Under the pieces are notes generated by a model that searched no databases, was not told the origin of the DNA, and saw only the letters and a program-made list of their open reading frames with translations. A stretch of 36,184 bases of DNA from CAZEJK01 sp964512045 (GTDB lineage: Bacteria; Acidobacteriota; Thermoanaerobaculia; Thermoanaerobaculales; Sulfomarinibacteraceae). Within the stretch, counting starts at the first letter, position 1. Each line of letters opens with the position of its first letter. The stretch covers positions 1 to 36,184 of the forward strand of contig CAZEJK010000030.1 in the NCBI GenBank assembly GCA_964512045.1. The letters are read 5' to 3'. Shown here piece by piece: positions 29,913 through 36,184 of the stretch. Both the position numbers and the translations under genes were made by a program.

Positions 29913-30659
29913 ATGGTGGCGGACGAGACGGTGGAGACGGAGCGTGTTTGCGAGCGGTGCCAGGGCACGGGTTGGGTTCTCACCACGCGTGATGGCGTCG
30001 AGTACGCTCAGAGGTGCGACTGTGCAGAGGCTCACCGGAGAGAGGAGCTCCTGGCCAACGCCGGCGTTCCGGAGCGATATCAGCATTGCACGTTCTCCAC
30101 ATTCGAGAACTGGGAACCGGACAACCGGCTGCTCGGACGGGCGAAGCACTATGTGCAGGAGTTTGTCGATCTGTATCCGAAGGTGGAGAAGGGGCTCCTG
30201 ATCACGGGCCCGATCGGTACGGGCAAGACGCATCTCGCGGTCGCAGCGTTGCGAGAGCTGGTTGCGGGCAAAGGGGTGCGCGGGAGGTTCCGCGACTTCT
30301 CGGCTCTGGTGTTGGACATGCAGATGAGCTTCGATACGCCTGGGAGAGGACGACAGATCCTCGACCCGCTGGTCTCCACCGAGCTGCTGGTCCTGGACGA
30401 GCTCGGCGCCGGGAAGATGAGCCCGTGGGTCATGGACCTGCTCTACTACCTGGTGAACACCCGCTACACGGAGAACCGGGTGACGCTGTTCACCACGAAC
30501 TACACAGACGTCCCGGAGCCCGGTGCGGAGTCATTGAGCGACCGCGTGTCGGCGCGGATCCGGTCGCGTCTGTTCGAGATGTGCCGACGGGTCGAGCTCG
30601 GCGGGAAGGACTACCGTCGTCATCGCCTGGCCCACCGCTACGAGCGGAACGCACGATGA
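29913..30659 (+). CDS. DnaC/IstB-like AAA+ ATPase with N-terminal zinc motif
   Basis: The 248-residue ATPase resembles the DnaC/DnaI helicase-loader family. An N-terminal zinc-ribbon-like CERCQGTGW...RCDC set (CxxC and CxC) is followed by the helix PERYQHCTFSTFENW, Walker A GPIGTGKTHLA and Walker B LLVLDELG. Sensor-like LFTTNYTD comes next, then an arginine-rich stretch SDRVSARIRSRLFEMCR that fits the arginine finger. Members load replicative helicase or assist transposases. No transposase is nearby, so a chromosomal loader-like role is more likely. Start: ATG 29913, with an in-frame ATG at 29862 and no Shine-Dalgarno for either. The stop overlaps the next ATG (ATGA), coupling it to the SpoIID-domain gene. 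Confidence 0.85.
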   Translation: MVADETVETERVCERCQGTGWVLTTRDGVEYAQRCDCAEAHRREELLANAGVPERYQHCTFSTFENWEPDNRLLGRAKHYVQEFVDLYPKVEKGLLITGPIGTGKTHLAVAALRELVAGKGVRGRFRDFSALVLDMQMSFDTPGRGRQILDPLVSTELLVLDELGAGKMSPWVMDLLYYLVNTRYTENRVTLFTTNYTDVPEPGAESLSDRVSARIRSRLFEMCRRVELGGKDYRRHRLAHRYERNAR

Positions 30660-32821
30660 GGTGTCAGCTCGCGGCGTTGGTCGGAGCGGTTGTGCTGGTG
30701 GCGTGCGCGACCAGCGTACCCCCAGTTGCCACCAGGGAGGCGAGAGCGGCTCCACCGGAGCAACCCGGTGCGGCTGTCACGACCGCGACTCCGTCACGGA
30801 CACCAACGGCTACTGCACCGGCGCCGCAGCCGATCTCCACGCCCGTACGGACGTTCGCTCTCGCGCCGGAGGCAGCCGTGGACGGACCACCGCTGGTCCG
30901 CGTGATGCTGCAGCGAAGCCAGTCGGTGATCCGAGTGCCGCAGCCCGGACGCCGCTATCGGCTGCGCACCGGCTCAGCCGAGCAGCTACTGCGGGGGCCG
31001 CTGACGATCCAGAGAGTCGTTCTGCCCGTCTGGCAGGTGGCAGCCGTGCGCGACACGACGGCTGCCGAGACAGTCGGTCGACGGGTGCGCTCCGTGTTGG
31101 GCGGAGATGCGGCGATCCAGCTCGTGCCCGGTGGCGAGTACGTCCGGGTACGGGTCACCTCAGGTCTTCCTGAAATCGGCCAGCGACTGAGGGATCTCGG
31201 CTATGCCGACGCGTTCATTGCCGAGCGGAGAGCTCGGGTTCAGGTCTCTGGCGGCGAGGGTGGTGCCATCACGAGCAGCGATGAGATCGAGCTCGAGCCG
31301 ATGTCCGACTGGCCGGTCCTGGTCGGTACTCACCGGTACAGGGGCGACTTCCGCGCCCGACTCTCCGGTGGGTCGGTACTGCTCATCAACGTCTTGAATC
31401 TCGAGTGGTACTTGCGCGGGGTGGTGCCCGCGGAGATGGGTCCGTACGTGTTCCCGGAGCTCGAGGCGATCAAGGCCCAGACGGTGGCGGCCCGGACCTA
31501 CGTCGTGGCCCACCTCGGAGACCACGACGACGAGGGGTACGACCTGTGTGCCACGCCGGCGTGTCAGGCCTACCACGGTGTCGACGTGGAGCACGCGATG
31601 AGCAACCGGGCGGTGGACGAGACCCGTGGCCTCGTTGCGTCGTTTGCCGGCCGGCCGATCGACGCCATGTACTCCTCGACCAGCGGCGGCCATACGGAGC
31701 ACGCGGCCCTTCTCTTCCCGGACCGTGCCGCACCGTACTTGCAGGGACGGCCCACGCGGTCCGATGGTGAGCCTCTTCGGTTGCGTGGTGCGGATGCGGA
31801 TGGCGCATGGCTCGGGCCTGCCGAGTGGCGCCGGTGGCTCGCGCTGCGCGTGCTGGGTTTCGACTCCGGGGCGGCGGTGTCCATTCCGACCGTGCTCGAG
31901 CGGTTGGCGGACCTTTGCGGGGGAACCGTACTGGCGGTGGGTACAGACCCTCCAGCAGCGTCCCTTGCGCAGGCTGTTCTGGCGGCAGGAGGGCTGGAGG
32001 AGAGCGGCGCACTGACGAGGGTCAGTGATCCAGTGTGGGGCATGCTTGCGCTCGCGGATCTGTACGACATCGAGCTCGCACCACCGCCGGCGGTAGCGTC
32101 CCTCAGCTGGGCGCTGGATGCTGCGGCTGCCATCGTCGAGATGCACGAGCTGGTGACGGGGGAGTCCGGAGTGGCGGTTCCGATTCCGCCTGATGGGGTG
32201 GGTCTGCGTCCGCCGCGCAGCGATGCACTGCAGCCGATCCTGCAGCCGGTGCCGTTGTTCGAACGGTGGCAGGAACAGCGGCGCGCGCGTGCGGCGATGG
32301 TGCTCGCGGCTGGTACCGAGCTTGATCGTATCAGCATCGGCGAAGAGGTCCTCGCGATAGAGGTCGTGACCTCAGGGGGAGGTGACGAGGCCGATCGCCG
32401 TTCGTCGTGGCGCGGATGGCGGCGGGAAAGAACCTGGCCCGAGCTGGCACAGGCGGTTGGCGTTCCCGATCTGGAGCGGCTGGAGGTGGTGCGGCGGGGC
32501 GTATCGGGGCGGGTCGTGGAGCTCGCTGCAGTGGGCGCCTCGGGCCAGCGCAAGGGGTGGACCGGTTTTCAGATCCGTCGTGTCCTCGATCTGCCGGAGA
32601 CGTTGTTCACGGTCCACGTGCTCATGCGGCCGGATGGCACCAAGGTGGCGAGGTTTCTCGGTCGTGGGTGGGGACATGGCGTCGGCATGTGTCAGAACGG
32701 TGCGTACGGGCTGGCCCGTGCCGGTCTGGACTTCGTGGAGATCCTCGCCACGTTCTACCGAGGTGTGGAGATCGTACCGATGGCCTCGCTGGCGTCAGCG
32801 GGTCAACGTTCGCAGAGGTGA
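30656..32821 (+). CDS. SpoIID/LytB-domain lipoprotein
   Basis: The 721-residue predicted lipoprotein has lipobox VLVAC (Cys 17), followed by a Pro/Thr-rich linker to about residue 70. The SpoIID core begins around residue 200. A catalytic-acid-like Glu 260 lies in GVVPAEMGP, followed by IKAQTVAARTYVV and STSGGHTEH. The core ends with GRGWGHGVGMCQNGAYGLARAG (His 674). SpoIID is a lytic transglycosylase acting on denuded peptidoglycan, and similar domains occur in non-sporulating Gram-negatives. Between the two core parts, about residues 350-640 form an insertion with helical segments and an SH3-like beta part, much longer than in SpoIID itself. The start overlaps the ATPase stop. Expected location is the periplasmic face of a membrane, acting on cell wall. 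Confidence 0.88.
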   Translation: MRCQLAALVGAVVLVACATSVPPVATREARAAPPEQPGAAVTTATPSRTPTATAPAPQPISTPVRTFALAPEAAVDGPPLVRVMLQRSQSVIRVPQPGRRYRLRTGSAEQLLRGPLTIQRVVLPVWQVAAVRDTTAAETVGRRVRSVLGGDAAIQLVPGGEYVRVRVTSGLPEIGQRLRDLGYADAFIAERRARVQVSGGEGGAITSSDEIELEPMSDWPVLVGTHRYRGDFRARLSGGSVLLINVLNLEWYLRGVVPAEMGPYVFPELEAIKAQTVAARTYVVAHLGDHDDEGYDLCATPACQAYHGVDVEHAMSNRAVDETRGLVASFAGRPIDAMYSSTSGGHTEHAALLFPDRAAPYLQGRPTRSDGEPLRLRGADADGAWLGPAEWRRWLALRVLGFDSGAAVSIPTVLERLADLCGGTVLAVGTDPPAASLAQAVLAAGGLEESGALTRVSDPVWGMLALADLYDIELAPPPAVASLSWALDAAAAIVEMHELVTGESGVAVPIPPDGVGLRPPRSDALQPILQPVPLFERWQEQRRARAAMVLAAGTELDRISIGEEVLAIEVVTSGGGDEADRRSSWRGWRRERTWPELAQAVGVPDLERLEVVRRGVSGRVVELAAVGASGQRKGWTGFQIRRVLDLPETLFTVHVLMRPDGTKVARFLGRGWGHGVGMCQNGAYGLARAGLDFVEILATFYRGVEIVPMASLASAGQRSQR

Positions 32822-32845
32822 CCGGCTTCGGTCGGCGGTGCGCGG

Positions 32846-32851
32846 TACAAT
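32846..32851 (+). promoter_or_regulatory. Candidate -10 element (TACAAT) for the acyl-CoA dehydrogenase
   Basis: TACAAT lies 50 nt before the start codon, in the short gap after the SpoIID-domain gene. The -35 position is a poor match, so the call rests mainly on the hexamer. Confidence 0.3.
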
Positions 32852-32900
32852 CTCGTCGGAGATGAGTCCCGACGAGCGGGAGAGGACAGAAGGGAGCGTC

Positions 32901-34046
32901 ATGGACTTCGAGCTGAACGAAGAGCAGATCGCCATCCGCGACATGGTGCGCGACTTTGCACGCAACGAGATCGCGTCGCACGCCCGCGAGTGGGACGAGG
33001 AAGATCGGTTCCCACGTGAGGTGTTCGCCAAGCTCGGCGAGCTGGGGATGCTCGGGATTCTGATTCCCGAGGAGCTTGGCGGGGCGGGGCTCGGCTACGT
33101 CGAGTACGTGACGATTCTCGACGAGATCGGCGCCGTGGACGGCGGCGTCGGCCTTGGAGTTGCCGCGCATAACTCGCTATGCACTAATCATTTGTACCAG
33201 TTTGGGAACGACCGCCAGCGGCGCGAGTATGTGTCGAAGCTGGCCAGTGGTGCATGGATCGGCGCGTGGGGGCTGACGGAGCCCGAGGCGGGATCGGACG
33301 CGGGTGGAACCCGCACGACGGCTGTTCGGGATGGTGACAGCTGGGTGCTCAACGGCTCGAAGAACTTCATTACCCACGCGTCGGTCGGTGACATCGCCGT
33401 GGTCGTGGCGCGGACCACACCCGGCTCTGACCACCATGGCATCAGTGCGTTCGTGGTGCCGTACACCTTCGATGGTGTGACGCCGGGCAAGCGCGAGAAC
33501 AAGACCGGCATGCGCTCCTCCGACACGGCCTCACTGATCTTCGAAGACTGTCGGGTGCCCGCGGATCATCTGCTCGGAGAGGAAGGGGAAGGCTTCATCC
33601 AGGCGATGAAGATCCTCGATGGCGGACGGATCTCGATTGCGGCTCTGTCACTCGGGATCGCGCGGGGCGCGATGGAGGCCGCGCTGAAGTACTCAGCCGA
33701 GCGCCATCAGTTCAAGCGACCGATCTCGAGCTTTCAGGCGATCCAGCACAAGCTGGCGAACATGGCGTGCGAGGTGGAGGCGGCGAGGTTGCTGACGCTG
33801 CGCGCGGCGGTGTTGAAGGACCAAGGACAGACGACGACGCTCGAGTCGTCGATCGCGAAGGTCTACGCCTCGGAGGTCGCCGTCCGAGTTGCCGAGGAGG
33901 CGATTCAGATCCACGGTGGCTACGGCTACACCAAGGAGTACCCAGTGGAGCGCGCCTGGCGCGACGCCAAGCTGTGCACGATCGGTGAGGGCACGAGTGA
34001 GATCCAGCGTCTGGTCATCGCGCGGGAGCTGCTGAAGCAGGCGTAG
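32901..34046 (+). CDS. Acyl-CoA dehydrogenase
   Basis: The 381-residue FAD enzyme oxidises acyl-CoA to trans-2-enoyl-CoA, passing electrons to electron-transfer flavoprotein. The short-chain/butyryl-type family signature is visible: LTEPEAGSDAGGTRTTA (flavin contact), RHQFKRPISSFQAIQHKLANM (tetramer/FAD), and EEAIQIHGGYGYTKEYPVER. The catalytic base is Glu 363 in IGEGTSEIQ, as in short- and medium-chain dehydrogenases. The length is normal. The start is ATG 32901, with AAGGGAG at good spacing. The sequence cannot separate straight-chain from branched-chain substrates. It is convergent with the acyl-CoA synthetase gene, about 96 nt apart. Confidence 0.95.
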   Translation: MDFELNEEQIAIRDMVRDFARNEIASHAREWDEEDRFPREVFAKLGELGMLGILIPEELGGAGLGYVEYVTILDEIGAVDGGVGLGVAAHNSLCTNHLYQFGNDRQRREYVSKLASGAWIGAWGLTEPEAGSDAGGTRTTAVRDGDSWVLNGSKNFITHASVGDIAVVVARTTPGSDHHGISAFVVPYTFDGVTPGKRENKTGMRSSDTASLIFEDCRVPADHLLGEEGEGFIQAMKILDGGRISIAALSLGIARGAMEAALKYSAERHQFKRPISSFQAIQHKLANMACEVEAARLLTLRAAVLKDQGQTTTLESSIAKVYASEVAVRVAEEAIQIHGGYGYTKEYPVERAWRDAKLCTIGEGTSEIQRLVIARELLKQA

Positions 34047-34142
34047 GGCTAAGGCGATTGGCGACCAAGACCTCCGCATCTTCGAGGATCGTGTGGTCTG
34101 AGGCGCCAGGATCGTTGTGCACACCGAGCGGCGTGGTCCGGC

Positions 34143-35924
34143 TCAGGCTCCCTCGTACATGGCCTCGATCAGGTCGCTGTACTCTCGCTCGACGATTCTG
34201 CGTTTGACCTTCATCGTCGGCGTGAGCTCGCCGTCCTCGATAGTGAGTGGCTGCGGCAGGACCCGGTACTTCTTGATGCTCTCGAAGTGGCTGAGCTCGC
34301 TGTTGACCCTGTGCACTGCCCGCTCGAACAGCGCTGTCACCTCGGATTCGCGGAGCAGCTGAGCGGGCTCGACGCCACCCATCCCATGGGTCTGTGCCCA
34401 CGCAGAAATCGCTTCGAACGAGGGCGCAAGCAGCGCCACGATGTACGGCTTGCCGTCGCCGATCAGCACTGCGTGCTCGATGTACTGGCTCTCGGTGAGC
34501 TGCTGCTCGATCTGCTGGGGGGCGACGTTCTTGCCTCCCGCCGGGATGATCAGGTCCTTCTTCCGATCGGTGATCGTGAGGAACCCATCGCGGTCGAGGT
34601 GGGCGATGTCTCCGGTCATGAAGTACCCGGTCTCGGTGAAGGTCTCGGCGGTGGCCTCGGGCTTGCCCCAGTAGCCCTGGGTCACGTTCGGCCCTCGCAC
34701 CAGCAGCTCGCCGTCGTCGGCGAACGCCAGCTCCACACCATCGAGCGGTCGACCGACCGAGCCGATCCGGTTCTCGCCGGGCCGATACCCGTTGCAGGAG
34801 ATGCCGGGAGCCGTCTCGGTCAGTCCGTAGCCCTCCTGGATCGGGATGCCGATGGCGTGGAAGAACTCGTTGAGCTGCGGGGAAAGGGGGGCACCGGCCG
34901 ACAGCGCGAACCGCACCCTTCCGCCGAAGGCAGCGCGGATCTTGCCGAGCACCATCCGATCCGCGACAGCGAAGCCCATCGCGAGGCGGCCGGTCGGGCT
35001 CGTGCCGTTGCGACGCAGCTCGGCGACCTCCCGACCGGTTTCCACTGACCAGCGAAACAGCTTTTTCGAAAACCCCGAGCTTGCGGCGACCTTGGCCACG
35101 ATCTTGCTGTGGATCTTCTCGAAGAGCCGGGGAACGGCGGCGAAGGCGGTGGGCTGGATCGTAGCGATCGAGTCGGCTACCAGGGCGGGCGGGCAGTACG
35201 TTCTCTTCGCGCCCAACGTCATGTACGCGTAACCGCACGTTCGCTCGAAGATGTGGCAGAGCGGCAGAAACTCCACCAGGTGATCGGAGGCGTTCAGCGG
35301 CGTTCTTGGCATCACGGCGAGCACGTTCGAAGAGATGTTGGCGTGTGTGAGCATGACGCCCTTGGGTGGACCGGTGGTTCCTGAGGTGTAGACGATGGTG
35401 GCCAGATCGTCAGGCGAGACCGCGTCGGCTCGTCTCCAGAACCGGGAGACGGCATCGGTCGAGCGGTGTCGCGCGACCAGTGCCTCGAACGACTCGGCAC
35501 CGCCGATCGGCTCGTCTCCGATCTGGATGATCGTCATCTCGCCGAATGAGCTGCCGAAGCCCTGGATGACCTTGTTGGTCTGGAATCGGCCCTCGGTGAA
35601 CACGAACCTCGCACCGGAGTCGCGCAGATGATAGCCCACCTGCTCGGCGTTCAAGGTGGGGTAGATCGGGACCGTGGCGGCGCCCAGGGCGAGGGCGGCC
35701 AGGTCCGCCTGATGCCACTCCGCTCGGTTATCGGACAGGATCGCAACCCGATCGCCCGGTCCGGCTCCAGCTGTTGCCAGACCGATCGACAGGGCCGCGG
35801 TGCGTTGCAGAAATTCCTCATTCGACTGGGCATAGCTCCCCGTCAAGGTAACTGTCGTGTACTTCTCCGGAAGCGAGCGTTCACTGTCCTGTCGGTAGAA
35901 GTCGAGAAGGGTCGGGAAGGGCAT
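34143..35924 (-). CDS. Long-chain acyl-CoA synthetase (AMP-forming)
   Basis: The 593-residue adenylate-forming enzyme activates a fatty acid with ATP and CoA. The P-loop motif is IVYTSGTTGPPKGVMLTH, followed by FLPLCHIFER, the adenine/acyl motif EGYGLTETAPG, MTGDIAHLDRDGFL, and ITDRKKDLIIPAGGKNVAP with the hinge. The catalytic lysine region is in the C-terminal domain (LTPTMKVKRR). Length and motif set fit the FadD15/FAA1-like long-chain group. Start: ATG 35924 has GAGGAG 5 nt upstream and is preferred over an in-frame GTG/ATG at 35954. It is convergent with the acyl-CoA dehydrogenase, and both support fatty-acid or amino-acid-derived acyl-CoA oxidation. Confidence 0.95.
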   Translation of the reverse strand: MPFPTLLDFYRQDSERSLPEKYTTVTLTGSYAQSNEEFLQRTAALSIGLATAGAGPGDRVAILSDNRAEWHQADLAALALGAATVPIYPTLNAEQVGYHLRDSGARFVFTEGRFQTNKVIQGFGSSFGEMTIIQIGDEPIGGAESFEALVARHRSTDAVSRFWRRADAVSPDDLATIVYTSGTTGPPKGVMLTHANISSNVLAVMPRTPLNASDHLVEFLPLCHIFERTCGYAYMTLGAKRTYCPPALVADSIATIQPTAFAAVPRLFEKIHSKIVAKVAASSGFSKKLFRWSVETGREVAELRRNGTSPTGRLAMGFAVADRMVLGKIRAAFGGRVRFALSAGAPLSPQLNEFFHAIGIPIQEGYGLTETAPGISCNGYRPGENRIGSVGRPLDGVELAFADDGELLVRGPNVTQGYWGKPEATAETFTETGYFMTGDIAHLDRDGFLTITDRKKDLIIPAGGKNVAPQQIEQQLTESQYIEHAVLIGDGKPYIVALLAPSFEAISAWAQTHGMGGVEPAQLLRESEVTALFERAVHRVNSELSHFESIKKYRVLPQPLTIEDGELTPTMKVKRRIVEREYSDLIEAMYEGA

Positions 35925-36184
35925 GGCGTCTCCTCGGCAAAGGTTGGCGCTCACCCCAGGATGCTAGGTTTTCTGTAGGGAGACAAGACGCGCCGCGGCA
36001 GCTGCGGGGTTGCCAAGGTGCGGCATGACCGGCTACACCAGTGCGGTCGACGTCCCTTCTCGGTGCCTCGAAGCGAACGCTGGCGACGATGATACGACCT
36101 GGTTCTTCGCAGACGCACAGATGTCAGCTGCCAACGCGGCCGCGGGCCGCAACCAAAGTGATGCTCCGAAGGTGCCGGTCCCGC
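35925..36184. other. Right-edge non-coding stretch upstream of the acyl-CoA synthetase
   Basis: No gene is supported in these 260 bases. A short GC-rich inverted repeat (CCGC...GCGG, 35993-36007) is present. A minus-strand frame entering from the right edge stays open to about 36036 but shows no recognisable motif. The synthetase promoter should be here, but no well-spaced -35/-10 pair is seen. Confidence 0.4.

Noticed and set aside
34063..34098. Hairpin GACCA/TGGTC with inner CCTC/GAGG between the convergent acyl-CoA genes
   Set aside because: It has long mismatched interior loops and no T-run on either side, so a terminator call is not justified.
1..36184. CRISPR arrays, tRNA or rRNA genes, insertion sequences, prophage or attachment sites
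   Set aside because: By eye I found no regularly spaced direct repeats, cloverleaf-like segments, transposase motifs or terminal inverted repeats. The DnaC/IstB-like ATPase has no transposase neighbour.

Overview
The window is chromosomal DNA from a GC-rich bacterium with a Gram-negative type envelope. Supporting signs are an ADP-heptose:LPS heptosyltransferase-type glycosyltransferase, several lipoproteins with clear lipoboxes, and very large secreted proteases. GC-rich third codon positions are consistent across the genes, and there is no sign of phage, insertion sequence, CRISPR or tRNA. The mix of giant secreted peptidases carrying a 'YGSVVDN-TGDPT' C-terminal module, a 2-oxoacid:ferredoxin oxidoreductase operon and fatty-acid genes suggests an Acidobacteriota-like organism (Thermoanaerobaculia-like). 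That placement is inference from remembered family distributions, not a computed assignment.

Layout. 1-358: remnant of an M28 peptidase whose catalytic middle is missing. 464-724: a small unassigned reading frame. 806-3727 (minus): a glycan/envelope cluster of GT9 glycosyltransferase, six-helix small membrane protein and sulfotransferase. 3964-9486 (minus): a giant fungalysin-type (M36) secreted metalloprotease with a duplicated C-terminal module. 9609-10394 (minus): a crotonase-fold protein lacking both hydratase glutamates. 10554-13108: two divergent lipoproteins, one barrel-like and one FG-GAP/VCBS propeller. 13197-13856 (minus): protein-L-isoaspartate methyltransferase. 14166-16346 (minus): a degenerate GGDEF-EAL-globin protein.

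16575-24192 (plus) is the most interesting part. It is a tightly packed ten-gene operon: P-loop ATPase, two-cluster ferredoxin, 2-oxoacid oxidoreductase alpha, beta and gamma, NuoE-like, HydB/NuoF-like, truncated NuoG/HydA-N-like, four-cluster ferredoxin, and ferritin-like diiron protein. The NuoE/NuoF/NuoG-like trio has the architecture of the NADH-handling core of trimeric electron-bifurcating [FeFe] hydrogenases (HydC/HydB/HydA N-terminus), but the H-cluster domain is absent and a thiamine-diphosphate 2-oxoacid oxidoreductase occupies its place in the operon. The proposal is a 2-oxoacid:NAD+/ferredoxin complex, possibly electron-bifurcating or -confurcating.

24193-24728 is a non-coding stretch with a probable structured leader for the RRM RNA-binding protein at 24729-25016, which ends in a textbook UUCG-loop terminator. 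25131-29794 (minus) holds a tripeptidyl-peptidase-II-like subtilase followed by a PAS-GGDEF-EAL protein. 29913-32821 (plus) holds a DnaC-like ATPase, possibly translated from a leaderless mRNA, overlapping a SpoIID/LytB-domain lipoprotein. 32901-34046 (plus) is an acyl-CoA dehydrogenase, converging with a long-chain acyl-CoA synthetase at 34143-35924 (minus).

Together the genes fit a protein-degrading heterotroph. Secreted M36 and S8 proteases (and formerly M28) would supply peptides, amino acids would become 2-oxoacids, the oxidoreductase operon would convert these to acyl-CoA plus reduced ferredoxin/NADH, and the acyl-CoA enzymes would continue oxidation. This flow is inference from gene content.
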